A program made the position numbers and the translations under genes. From positions 1-13,466 of the forward strand of contig CALVXL010000113.1 of NCBI GenBank assembly GCA_944369635.1: a stretch of 13,466 nt of DNA, in the 5' to 3' direction. Positions within the stretch are counted from its first letter, which is position 1. Every line of letters starts with the position of its first letter. Source of the stretch: an uncultured Clostridia bacterium. Its GTDB lineage: Bacteria > Bacillota > Clostridia > Christensenellales > Borkfalkiaceae. Shown here piece after piece: positions 5,260 through 10,651 of the stretch. A model generated the notes under the pieces. It did not search any database, was not told the origin of the DNA, and saw only the letters and a program-made list of their open reading frames with translations.

Positions 5260-6324
5260 CTATCGGAAATATTTTTCATTGTTTAAAATCGCGGGATGAC
5301 GGGGCGATATTTCCTTGGCCTTGTTGTGGTAAATTTTCGCCGTATTTTTGTCTCCCGAATGGTAATAACAAACCGAAAGTTCGAGATAGGGGATAAACGT
5401 CTTGTACGCGGGATTCAGAAAGCCGCCTTCCTTGGAAACGTCGGGAGAATTGATCGCGGCTTCGTACCAGTAGATGGCGGTTTTATAATCGCGTTTCATT
5501 TCGAAAAGATCGCCGATCCTGCACAGGATTTCGGCGCGCGGCAAACCGTATGAAAAGCTTTTCAGCGCGGCGGCGAACGCGGCGTCGTATTTTTTGAGCG
5601 CGAGGTTGCAATCGTAAATGATCTGGCACGCGCCTATTGCGTCCGTTTTCCAAAGGGTCGTGTCCGTCAGAACGTCTTCCAGAATGCAGATGCTCTCTTG
5701 ATACAGTCGGTTATAGTACAGTTCACGGCCGTAATAATATTTTTCCCTGGCGGAAACGAGCTGGCGCCTGAATATCGTTTTTTGATAAAGTTCGAGGTTA
5801 CGCCTGCCGTTTTCCTTTTCTTTGCGGTGCGAAACCGCAGCGTCGGAATAAACGACTTTACCCTGCGGGACAATGCATTCGTGAACGAACCCCTGCCATT
5901 GCAAGTTTGCCGCGCGGCGGAAAATCCGTTCGCGGTAATAGGTGAAGATCGGCGTGCCGTTTTCATCGAAAGAGATGTTGTATCTGCACATCACCACATC
6001 GGGCGCGTTTTTCTGCAATGTTTTTTTCAGGTCGCAGAATTTTTGCGCGTTGTCGCCTTCGATCACATCGTCGGCGTCCAGCCACATAATATAATCGCCC
6101 GTCGCTTTGCCGAAAGCGAAGTTCCGCGCGGCGGAAAAGTCGTCGCACCATTCGAAATCAAAAATCTTGTCGGTAAAATGCGCGGCGACGCTTTTGGTTT
6201 TGTCTGTCGAGCCCGTGTCTGCAATGATGATTTCATCGACGAACGGGCAAACACTTTTTAAGCACCTTTCCAGCGTTTCTTCTTCATTTTTCACGATCAT
6301 GGCAAGAGTCAGGGTAACGGGCAT
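5260..6324 (-). CDS. Family 2 glycosyltransferase with C-terminal TPR-like repeats
   Basis: 354 aa, no signal peptide or membrane segment, so probably cytoplasmic. The N-terminal GT-A domain (about 1-190) shows TLAMIVKNEEETLERCLKSV, DEIIIADTGSTDKT (nucleotide-sugar binding) and the metal-binding WLDADD with Asp83 and Asp85. RIFRR...WQGFVHE (about 135-150) fits the acceptor side. The remainder is helical with TPR-like units (GDLFEMKRDYKTAIYWYEAA; YYHSGDKNTAKIYHNKAKE). This GT2-TPR plan is shared with the S-glycosyltransferase SunS and with enzymes that sugar-modify cell-surface or peptide substrates. The donor and acceptor cannot be told from sequence. GGAG (6334-6331) lies 6 nt before the ATG. 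DUF4250 follows. No bacteriocin precursor or glycan cluster lies next to it. Confidence 0.88.
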   Translation of the reverse strand: MPVTLTLAMIVKNEEETLERCLKSVCPFVDEIIIADTGSTDKTKSVAAHFTDKIFDFEWCDDFSAARNFAFGKATGDYIMWLDADDVIEGDNAQKFCDLKKTLQKNAPDVVMCRYNISFDENGTPIFTYYRERIFRRAANLQWQGFVHECIVPQGKVVYSDAAVSHRKEKENGRRNLELYQKTIFRRQLVSAREKYYYGRELYYNRLYQESICILEDVLTDTTLWKTDAIGACQIIYDCNLALKKYDAAFAAALKSFSYGLPRAEILCRIGDLFEMKRDYKTAIYWYEAAINSPDVSKEGGFLNPAYKTFIPYLELSVCYYHSGDKNTAKIYHNKAKEISPRHPAILNNEKYFR

Positions 6325-6334
6325 TTTCTTCTCC

Positions 6335-6711
6335 TTTTTTATAAAGCGAATTGTCTTAAAGCAAAGTGGCGTTTCGCCGAATACCGAAAAAAGCGCAATG
6401 GCTTTTTGAATAAAACTTTTAAGGCAATTTCGGAATGATTAAATATCATTCCTGCGGAATATAATATATGTATATGAAAAGGCAGTCGGAATTTTTCCCG
6501 ATTTTCAAAAAAAACGTTTCGCGCGTTGCATACGGGAAAGCGTTTCGGCGAAAAAACGAAAAAATATTGTCGCTACTCGGCAAAATCCGTGGCGTATTGA
6601 AAAGGCGGGCAACGGCGAACAGGCTGAATTTACGCTTGTCAGCCCGCTCGCATGGCTTCTTTCGGTATGCGTCCGCCTAACAAATTAAAAGCGGTTTTTA
6701 TCAGTCGGGTA
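6335..6711. other. Intergenic region between divergent genes, no gene called
   Basis: The stretch separates the minus-strand glycosyltransferase from the plus-strand cytidylate kinase-like gene. It holds the palindrome at 6432-6452, a plus-strand TATAAT at 6460-6465 just after it, and a GGCTGA/TCAGCC stem around 6622-6644. For the glycosyltransferase I see only a poor minus-strand promoter (TTGCTT, 15 bp, TATAAA near 6340-6367). An open frame at 6468-6680 has no ribosome site and an Arg/Lys-rich, unfamilial translation, so I do not call it. A small RNA from 6460 onward is possible but unproven. Confidence 0.4.
6432..6452. promoter_or_regulatory. 21-bp palindrome upstream of a TATAAT box, candidate operator
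   Basis: GGAATGAT (6432-6439) and ATCATTCC (6445-6452) are perfect 8-bp arms around TAAAT. The element sits 7 bp before a plus-strand TATAAT (6460-6465), where a -35 box would lie, and about 110 bp upstream of the minus-strand glycosyltransferase start. Symmetry and size suit a dimeric repressor site. I do not recognise the regulator. Confidence 0.4.
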
Positions 6712-6740
6712 TTGACAAATTCAGGCGTATGTTGTAAAAT
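6712..6740 (+). promoter_or_regulatory. Promoter for the cytidylate kinase-like gene
   Basis: A perfect TTGACA (6712-6717) and TAAAAT (6735-6740) are 17 bp apart. Transcription would start near 6747, just upstream of GGAG (6756-6759). This supports the ATG at 6763 and rejects the longer in-frame start at 6652. Confidence 0.85.
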
Positions 6741-6762
6741 ATTAAAAAAAGGGGCGGAGAAG

Positions 6763-7386
6763 ATGGATAAAAAAGTCATCATCAGCATAGGCAGACAATA
6801 CGGAAGCGGCGGGCGCGAGATCGGCGAAAAAATCGCCGAACGCTACGGCATTCCGTATTATGACAAACAGCTTCTCGCAATCGCCGCGCGGGAGAGCGGA
6901 CTTTGCGACGAGATCATAGCGCATTACGACGAAAAGAAGATTTCCGCCGCGTTTTTATATACGATGACGCCGAATCTTTATTCCTACGGCATGGGCGGGC
7001 ACGTCAATAACGAACAGCCGCTCGGCATGCAGGTGTTTTTTGCAATTTCTTCGGTCATCAAAAAAGTGGCGGAGCAAGGCTCGTGCGTCATTGTGGGACG
7101 GTGCGCCGATTATATTTTGAGAAATGACGAAAATCTCTTCAGCGTTTTCGTATGCGCCGACGAAAAGAGCAAACTCGAACGCATCATGAAACGCAACAAC
7201 ATCACTTCCGAAAAGGAAGCGTATCAGCGCATGATCAAAACCGACAGGAACCGCGCGCGGTTTTACAATTATTTTTCCGATCATAAATGGGGGGCTGCGA
7301 CCACATACGATCTTTGCGTAAAGAGTTCGCACCTCGGCGTGGATAAAACGGTGGATACGATCTGTTCGGTCATCGATAATCTTTAA
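6763..7386 (+). CDS. Cytidylate kinase-like family protein
   Basis: 207 aa, cytoplasmic P-loop protein of the cytidylate kinase-like (Cytidylate_kin2) family. The N-terminus VIISIGRQYGSGGREIGEKIAERYGIPYYDKQLL carries a glycine-rich loop with Arg (GGRE) where classical Walker A has GK[ST]; this is typical of the family. Further blocks are CVIVGRCADYIL (about residue 108-119), a region with spaced Arg (RIMKRNNI, TDRNRARFYNYF) like the lid of nucleoside monophosphate kinases, and a final DKTVDTICSVI helix. The true substrate of these proteins is not established; it differs from Cmk proper. The start is fixed by GGAG and the promoter just upstream. It is monocistronic, ending in a terminator at 7436-7480. 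Confidence 0.88.
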   Translation: MDKKVIISIGRQYGSGGREIGEKIAERYGIPYYDKQLLAIAARESGLCDEIIAHYDEKKISAAFLYTMTPNLYSYGMGGHVNNEQPLGMQVFFAISSVIKKVAEQGSCVIVGRCADYILRNDENLFSVFVCADEKSKLERIMKRNNITSEKEAYQRMIKTDRNRARFYNYFSDHKWGAATTYDLCVKSSHLGVDKTVDTICSVIDNL

Positions 7387-7435
7387 GCGCTTGCGCCCGT
7401 TCGGCGCAAAGTAAGATAGAAGTTTAAAAAAAGAA

Positions 7436-7480
7436 AAGCTCCGGCGGCAGCCTGCAGACTGCCGCCGAAGCTTGTTTTTT
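7436..7480 (+). terminator. Intrinsic terminator after the cytidylate kinase-like gene
   Basis: AAGCT plus CGGCGGCAG (7436-7450, one C/A mismatch) pairs with CTGCCGCCG plus AGCTT (7459-7473) around an 8-nt loop, followed by GTTTTTT to 7480. It sits 50 nt after the stop codon. Confidence 0.85.
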
Positions 7481-7567
7481 ATTTCGGAAAGTTCGTTTCT
7501 TCGTAAAAACTTGCAACTTGCGGGCAAGTGCCGCCGCAAAGCCTGAAGGGAAGAAATTTTTAGCGGC

Positions 7568-7602
7568 AAAAACAAAAACAGTCTGAAAAGATTTTCAGAC
7601 TG
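7568..7602 (-). terminator. Intrinsic terminator of the AraC-family gene
   Basis: CAGTCTGAAAA (7579-7589) pairs with TTTTCAGACTG (7592-7602). On the minus strand the stem is followed by TTTTTGTTTTT (7578-7568). It lies 25 nt past the regulator's stop codon and faces the terminator at 7436-7480. Confidence 0.85.
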
Positions 7603-7627
7603 CTTTATTTTTCCAAACGTTAAATCT

Positions 7628-8490
7628 TCAATGGAGAAAAAGCGACTGCCCCTGCCGGAAAGCCGAGGGGGACACCTGATAAACTTTTTTAAAAATTCTG
7701 GAAAAATAATAAGCCGAACCGTAACCGACGGATTCCGCTATATCGCAGATGGACAAGTCGGTATGCGCCAGAAGCGAGCAGGCATTTTTCAACCGGACGG
7801 AATTGACGTAATCGGAAACCGAAAGGTGCAGTTCCGCGCGGAACAGACGGGCGATGTAGGATTCGGAAAGAAAAAAGGTCTTTGCAAGCAAAGAAAGCGT
7901 GATCGGCTGCGCATAATTGACGTTGATGTAATCGACCATATCCTGCAGTTTGCTGTTGGAAAGTTCGCGGTGGACAAAGTCTTTCGACAACACGATCAAA
8001 AGTTCCTGTATCAGCGTATCGATAAGCAGTTTTTCCGTTGCATTGCAATAAGGCGTCAGATCTACGGCGCGTTCGAAAACGCTGTAAACGTAAGCGTTGT
8101 TGCAATGTTTTGTCAGAATGTCCACGTCTATGATTCCGTCAAAAGAAGAGGTGTACGTGTAGCTGAAGCCCTTTCCGTCGGGTTTTTGCGCCAGTTTGGT
8201 GAGAGAAGGTTTCAGATGCGATTCCTTCAGGCATTCCGCAAAAAAGTGAAAGAAATAATATGTGCAGCCGTCCGATTGCAAGGGTTTGTAAAAAGTATCG
8301 ACGGGTATGATCAGGATATCGGAAGGTTGCAGAGAGTAGACTACGTTGTCCACGAGCATATTTATATTGCCTAAAATGCAGTACACGAGTAAATATGTAT
8401 TTAAGCTTCTGCCGTTATGCCAAAACCTTTCGTCTGGGTTATTTTTCCGAACATAGTAGTTTTGATTGGCTTGTTGATATTGAAATACAT
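7628..8490 (-). CDS. AraC/XylS-family transcription regulator, 5' end out of frame
   Basis: The intact frame from GTG at 8386 gives 252 aa. The N-terminal half is cupin-like (YSLQPSDILIIPVDTFYKPL, then CTYYFFHFFAE) and would sense a small ligand. The C-terminal ~100 residues are the AraC double HTH (YAQPITLSLLAKTFFLSESYIARLF; DIAESVGYGSAYYFSRIFKK). GTG 8386 has no ribosome site, and coding resemblance continues upstream in the same frame (NNPDERFWHNGRSLNTYLLV), where no start codon exists before a stop. In the neighbouring frame an ATG at 8490 has GGGAGG 12 nt upstream and reads MYFNINKPIKTTMFGK before meeting the A run at 8446-8442. One extra A, or a -1 slip, joins the two into 287 aa, the normal family length. 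It is divergent from GH28, so it probably regulates that gene. As it stands it may be inactive. Confidence 0.85.
8442..8446 (-). other. A5 run where the AraC frames join (-1 shift)
   Basis: On the minus strand the codons are GGA AAA ATA in the ATG frame. Re-reading one A after AAA gives AAT AAC CCA GAC, the AraC frame. A sixth A in the DNA would do the same. Total length from 8490 to 7628 plus one base is exactly 288 codons. Confidence 0.65.
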
Positions 8491-8527
8491 AGAATATCCC
8501 GACCTCCCGTTGTTCAGTCTAGTGCAA

Positions 8528-8548
8528 ATATTGAATCATTTACAATAT
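8528..8548. promoter_or_regulatory. Inverted repeat ATATTG-N9-CAATAT between araC-type gene and GH28
   Basis: Six-base arms at 8528-8533 and 8543-8548 lie in the 177-bp divergent spacer, about 58 bp upstream of the GH28 -10 box and 38 bp upstream of the regulator's ATG. Position fits an activator or autoregulation site. AraC proteins more often use direct repeats, so a different regulator is possible. No convincing promoter for the regulator itself was found here. Confidence 0.3.
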
Positions 8549-8605
8549 GGACATCGACCTGTTTATCTGTTAAACTTTAAGTACGATTGCAAAGGGTAGA
8601 TTGAT

Positions 8606-8611
8606 TATAAT
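8606..8611 (+). promoter_or_regulatory. Consensus -10 box of the GH28 gene with no good -35
   Basis: TATAAT is perfect, but no sequence resembling TTGACA lies 16-18 bp upstream; TTGCAA at 8587-8592 is only 13 bp away. A good -10 with a poor -35 is the usual form of a promoter that depends on an activator, in line with the divergent AraC-family gene. The leader to the ATG at 8668 is about 50 nt. Confidence 0.45.
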
Positions 8612-8667
8612 ATGAATAAACCCGTTTGTCAAGAGGAATTTTATCAGCCAGGCAGAGGAGAAACAAA

Positions 8668-9915
8668 ATGTTCGATGTGAGAGATTACGGAGCAATAGGC
8701 GACGGGAAGACGATGAATACGGGTGCAGTGCAAAAAGCCATTGACGAATGCGCAAAAGCGGGCGGCGGAAAGGTCGTCATAACCGAGGGTAAATATCTTT
8801 GCGGTTCGATCAGCATGCGCAGCAACGTGGAATTATACATTGCGGCAAGCGGCGTATTGCTCGCGTCTTCCAGATGTGAAGATTTCCCGGAAAAAACAGG
8901 ACTTAAACACGTGCAAAGCAACATGCTTCCGCGTTGGAGAAACGCCTGCTTTATTTTCGCGGAGGAATGCGAAAACATCGCTATCGGCGGACAGGGAACG
9001 ATCGACTGCAACGGAGATAAATTCGTCGTTTACCGCGGTGAAGACGTGATCGGATGGCGGTATGAGCGCATCGACGCGCCTACGCCGCCGCGCGTGGTGT
9101 TCTTTACGGGCTGTAAAAACGTAAAGATCACGGACGTAACCATGATCAATCAACCTGCAGGGTGGTCGTATTGGATTCACGATTGCGACTATGTTCATTT
9201 CGACAGGATCAACATCGAGGCGAGCGTAGACTACCCGAACAACGACGGCATACATATCAACAGCAGCCGCAACGTCAACATATCCAACAGCAACATAACC
9301 TGCAGGGATGACTGTATCATCGTCAGGGCAAACAACGCGTCGCTTCCCGAAAACAAGGTATGTGAAAAAGTATGCGTTACCAACTGCAATCTCACAAGTT
9401 ATTCCGCGGGGATCCGCATAGGCTGGGTCAACGACGGCGTCATAAGAAACTGCGCGTTTTCCAACATCGTCATGACCGATACGACGGTGGGCATCAGCCT
9501 GATGCTGCCCAATTTAAGCCGTCCGCTGGTTGCCGACGTGGGAAGGGAAGCAACGCTTGTCGAAAATCTGACTTTCGACAATATCATCATGCATAAGATT
9601 TGTTCGAATTCGATCAAGATAGAGGTCGGTTCAAGCTCCTGCGTGTTGTTCGAAGGCATACGCAATCTGTATTTTTCCAATCTGCACGTGAGCGGCGCGG
9701 AGTTCCCCATGTTGTTGGGGCGGAAAAATGCAAAACTGAAAAACATCTGCTTTAACGACTGCGACTTCGAAATCACCGACGGGAAAGAGTTCCCCAACAG
9801 GAGGAGGTACTTTTATGAAAATCATTACTTTGGGAAATTGTTGCAAAAAATCGGCGCAAAACCATCAAAATGCGATTATTGCCGCCAAAAATTGCGGGGT
9901 GGAAGAACCCGTTAA
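8668..9915 (+). CDS. Glycoside hydrolase family 28 (polygalacturonase-like) protein, C-terminus probably altered
   Basis: 415 aa without a signal peptide, so probably cytoplasmic, acting on imported oligosaccharides. The start MFDVRDYGAIGDGKT...VQKAID is the classic pectin-lyase-fold opening, and GAGGAG lies 8 nt before the ATG. The beta-helix continues with repeated N-[IV]-x-[IF] coils. Catalytic-region motifs: NNDGIHI with Asp193 and RDDCI with Asp214/Asp215 match the GH28 Asp trio. The canonical GHG loop is replaced by SAGIRIG (246-252) and no RIK motif is seen, so activity on ordinary polygalacturonate is doubtful; another galacturonide or rhamnogalacturonan fragment is likelier. The last ~34 residues come from DNA that also encodes the next gene in another frame, and look unlike a GH28 end (KCDYCRQKLRGGRTR). 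The divergent AraC-type gene is its probable regulator. Confidence 0.85.
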   Translation: MFDVRDYGAIGDGKTMNTGAVQKAIDECAKAGGGKVVITEGKYLCGSISMRSNVELYIAASGVLLASSRCEDFPEKTGLKHVQSNMLPRWRNACFIFAEECENIAIGGQGTIDCNGDKFVVYRGEDVIGWRYERIDAPTPPRVVFFTGCKNVKITDVTMINQPAGWSYWIHDCDYVHFDRINIEASVDYPNNDGIHINSSRNVNISNSNITCRDDCIIVRANNASLPENKVCEKVCVTNCNLTSYSAGIRIGWVNDGVIRNCAFSNIVMTDTTVGISLMLPNLSRPLVADVGREATLVENLTFDNIIMHKICSNSIKIEVGSSSCVLFEGIRNLYFSNLHVSGAEFPMLLGRKNAKLKNICFNDCDFEITDGKEFPNRRRYFYENHYFGKLLQKIGAKPSKCDYCRQKLRGGRTR

Positions 9916-10051
9916 CGTTTCGGATATCAACGAAATTATGCGTTATGGCGTTATGATGACGCCTGCGCTTGTAATTGACGGGACGGTAGTTTCTATGGGC
10001 AGAATGTTATCCGTAGAGCAAATTGAAAAACTCATCAAAGAACGTATGTAA
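9815..10051 (+). CDS. Small thioredoxin-fold protein with a CxxS active site
   Basis: 78 aa, cytoplasmic. It fits the small redox-active disulfide protein 2 / thioredoxin-like family: MKIITLG strand, a helix, then DINEIMRYGVMMTPALVIDGTVVSMGR with the cis-Pro (Pro50) and a final helix SVEQIEKLIKE. In typical members the first loop reads G-C-x-x-C; here it is NCCKKS, so Cys10 is kept, Cys13 is Ser and an extra Cys9 is present. A monothiol or glutathione-linked mechanism, or loss of activity, follows. The ribosome site AGGAGGAGG (about 9799-9807) is excellent, so it is translated despite overlapping 101 nt of the GH28 frame. Relatives usually sit beside a permease and an ArsR regulator, both absent. 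A terminator follows at 10142-10180. Confidence 0.88.
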   Translation: MKIITLGNCCKKSAQNHQNAIIAAKNCGVEEPVNVSDINEIMRYGVMMTPALVIDGTVVSMGRMLSVEQIEKLIKERM

Positions 10052-10141
10052 TAAGCAAAGGATATATGTATTTGAAGATATTTATCTTCAAAGAGCGTTT
10101 GTATTAATATATGCAATTTTGAGTTAAATTAAAATTATAGC

Positions 10142-10180
10142 AATAAGTCGGACCACATTAATATGGTCCGACTTATTTTA
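10142..10180 (+). terminator. Intrinsic terminator after the thioredoxin-like gene
   Basis: AATAAGTCGGACCA (10142-10155) pairs over 14 bp with 10164-10177, around an 8-nt loop, followed by a short T-rich tail (TTATTTTA). A smaller 9-bp hairpin (10071-10079 with 10084-10092) lies between the stop codon and this element. Confidence 0.8.
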
Positions 10181-10384
10181 TACAAAAGCAAAGATTAAAA
10201 TTTTATTTTTGAGCTATGGAGAATTTTACTTTTAAGAGCAAAAAAATGGAAAAAAGATGTTCATATTTTATACAAATCTATGGTGAAATAAAGTTGCTTG
10301 CATACGCCATGGTTTGTTTGAACGAAATCGCATAAAGTGTTGCTCCTTAGTTTGACAATTAATCATCTTATAAAAATCTTATAA
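10181..10384. other. AT-rich intergenic stretch, no gene called
   Basis: Between two terminators the sequence is markedly richer in A and T than the rest of the window. A 39-codon open frame (10216-10335, plus) begins MENFTFKSKKMEKRC and ends VCLNEIA; it lacks a ribosome site and resembles no family I know, so it may be chance or a gene remnant. TTGACA at 10352-10357 has no -10 at the right distance. A tandem 11-bp repeat lies at 10365-10386. Confidence 0.4.
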
Positions 10385-10386
10385 AA
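10365..10386. repeat. Tandem 11-bp direct repeat (ATCTTATAAAA)x2
   Basis: Two exact, abutting copies at 10365-10375 and 10376-10386. The second runs into the A tract of the tRNA terminator. Probably replication slippage; a role is not evident. Confidence 0.6.
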
Positions 10387-10417
10387 AACGCAAGTTGAAT
10401 GTTTCAACTTGCGTTTT
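10383..10417 (-). terminator. Intrinsic terminator of tRNA-Leu
   Basis: A 15-bp stem (10385-10399 with 10403-10417, core CGCAAGTTGAA) with a 3-nt loop. On the minus strand it ends in TTTTTT (10388-10383). It starts 2 nt after the tRNA's encoded CCA end. Confidence 0.9.
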
Positions 10418-10419
10418 AG

Positions 10420-10506
10420 TGGTGCCGCCGGTCGGGGTCGAACCGACACGGTATCTCTACCGCGGGATTTTGAGTCCCGTGCGTCTGCCAATTTCACCAC
10501 GGCGGC
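10420..10506 (-). tRNA. tRNA-Leu (anticodon CAA)
   Basis: 87 nt including an encoded CCA. The acceptor stem GCCGCCG pairs with CGGCGGC, with discriminator A. The D arm contains GGTGAAATTGGCAGACGC. The anticodon stem CGGGA/TCCCG holds loop CTCAAAA, so the anticodon CAA is at 10472-10470 and reads UUG. The long variable arm (CGGTAGAGATACCG) is the class II form of tRNA-Leu. The T arm is GTCGG-TTCGACC-CCGAC. It stands alone, with a terminator directly downstream and a candidate promoter at 10604-10632. Confidence 0.97.
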
Positions 10507-10532
10507 ATATTTTCGATTATTTTTGATTTGGC

Positions 10533-10561
10533 TTGATTTTTTTTTGCCGATTTGATAAAAT
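10533..10561 (+). promoter_or_regulatory. Extended -10 promoter for polA
   Basis: TTGATT (10533-10538), a 17-bp spacer and TAAAAT (10556-10561), preceded by TGA to give an extended -10. The predicted start near 10568 leaves a leader of about 84 nt. It faces the minus-strand promoter at 10604-10632. Confidence 0.6.
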
Positions 10562-10603
10562 ATTTTAGATAAATCGTTATATCTTTTCTTCTATCGCTTA
10601 AAA

Positions 10604-10632
10604 ATAATATCATATTCCGATTAAAAAATCAA
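10604..10632 (-). promoter_or_regulatory. Candidate promoter for tRNA-Leu
   Basis: On the minus strand TTGATT (10632-10627) and TATTAT (10609-10604) are 17 bp apart. Transcription would begin near 10597, about 90 nt before the mature tRNA 5' end. The -35 box is only 20 bp from the polA start codon. Confidence 0.5.
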
Positions 10633-10651
10633 GAATTTTCGCAAGGTATTT

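Noticed and set aside
5260..6324. Glycosyltransferase as part of a glycosylated bacteriocin (SunS-like) cluster
   Set aside because: The GT2-TPR plan is similar, but no precursor peptide, transporter or thiol oxidase lies nearby; the small neighbour is DUF4250.
6468..6680. 70-codon plus-strand frame after the TATAAT at 6460
   Set aside because: No ribosome site, Arg/Lys-rich composition and no recognisable motif. A small RNA would fit as well.
8395..8599. Two plus-strand open frames with a hydrophobic translation opposite the AraC N-terminus
   Set aside because: They lack ribosome sites and overlap the recognisable 5' part of the regulator on the other strand.
10216..10335. 39-codon open frame in the AT-rich island
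   Set aside because: No ribosome site or homology evidence; kept only as a note in the region entry.
10352..10385. Promoter from TTGACA at 10352
   Set aside because: TATAAA boxes lie 11 or 22 bp away, not 16-18, and no plus-strand gene follows before the tRNA terminator.
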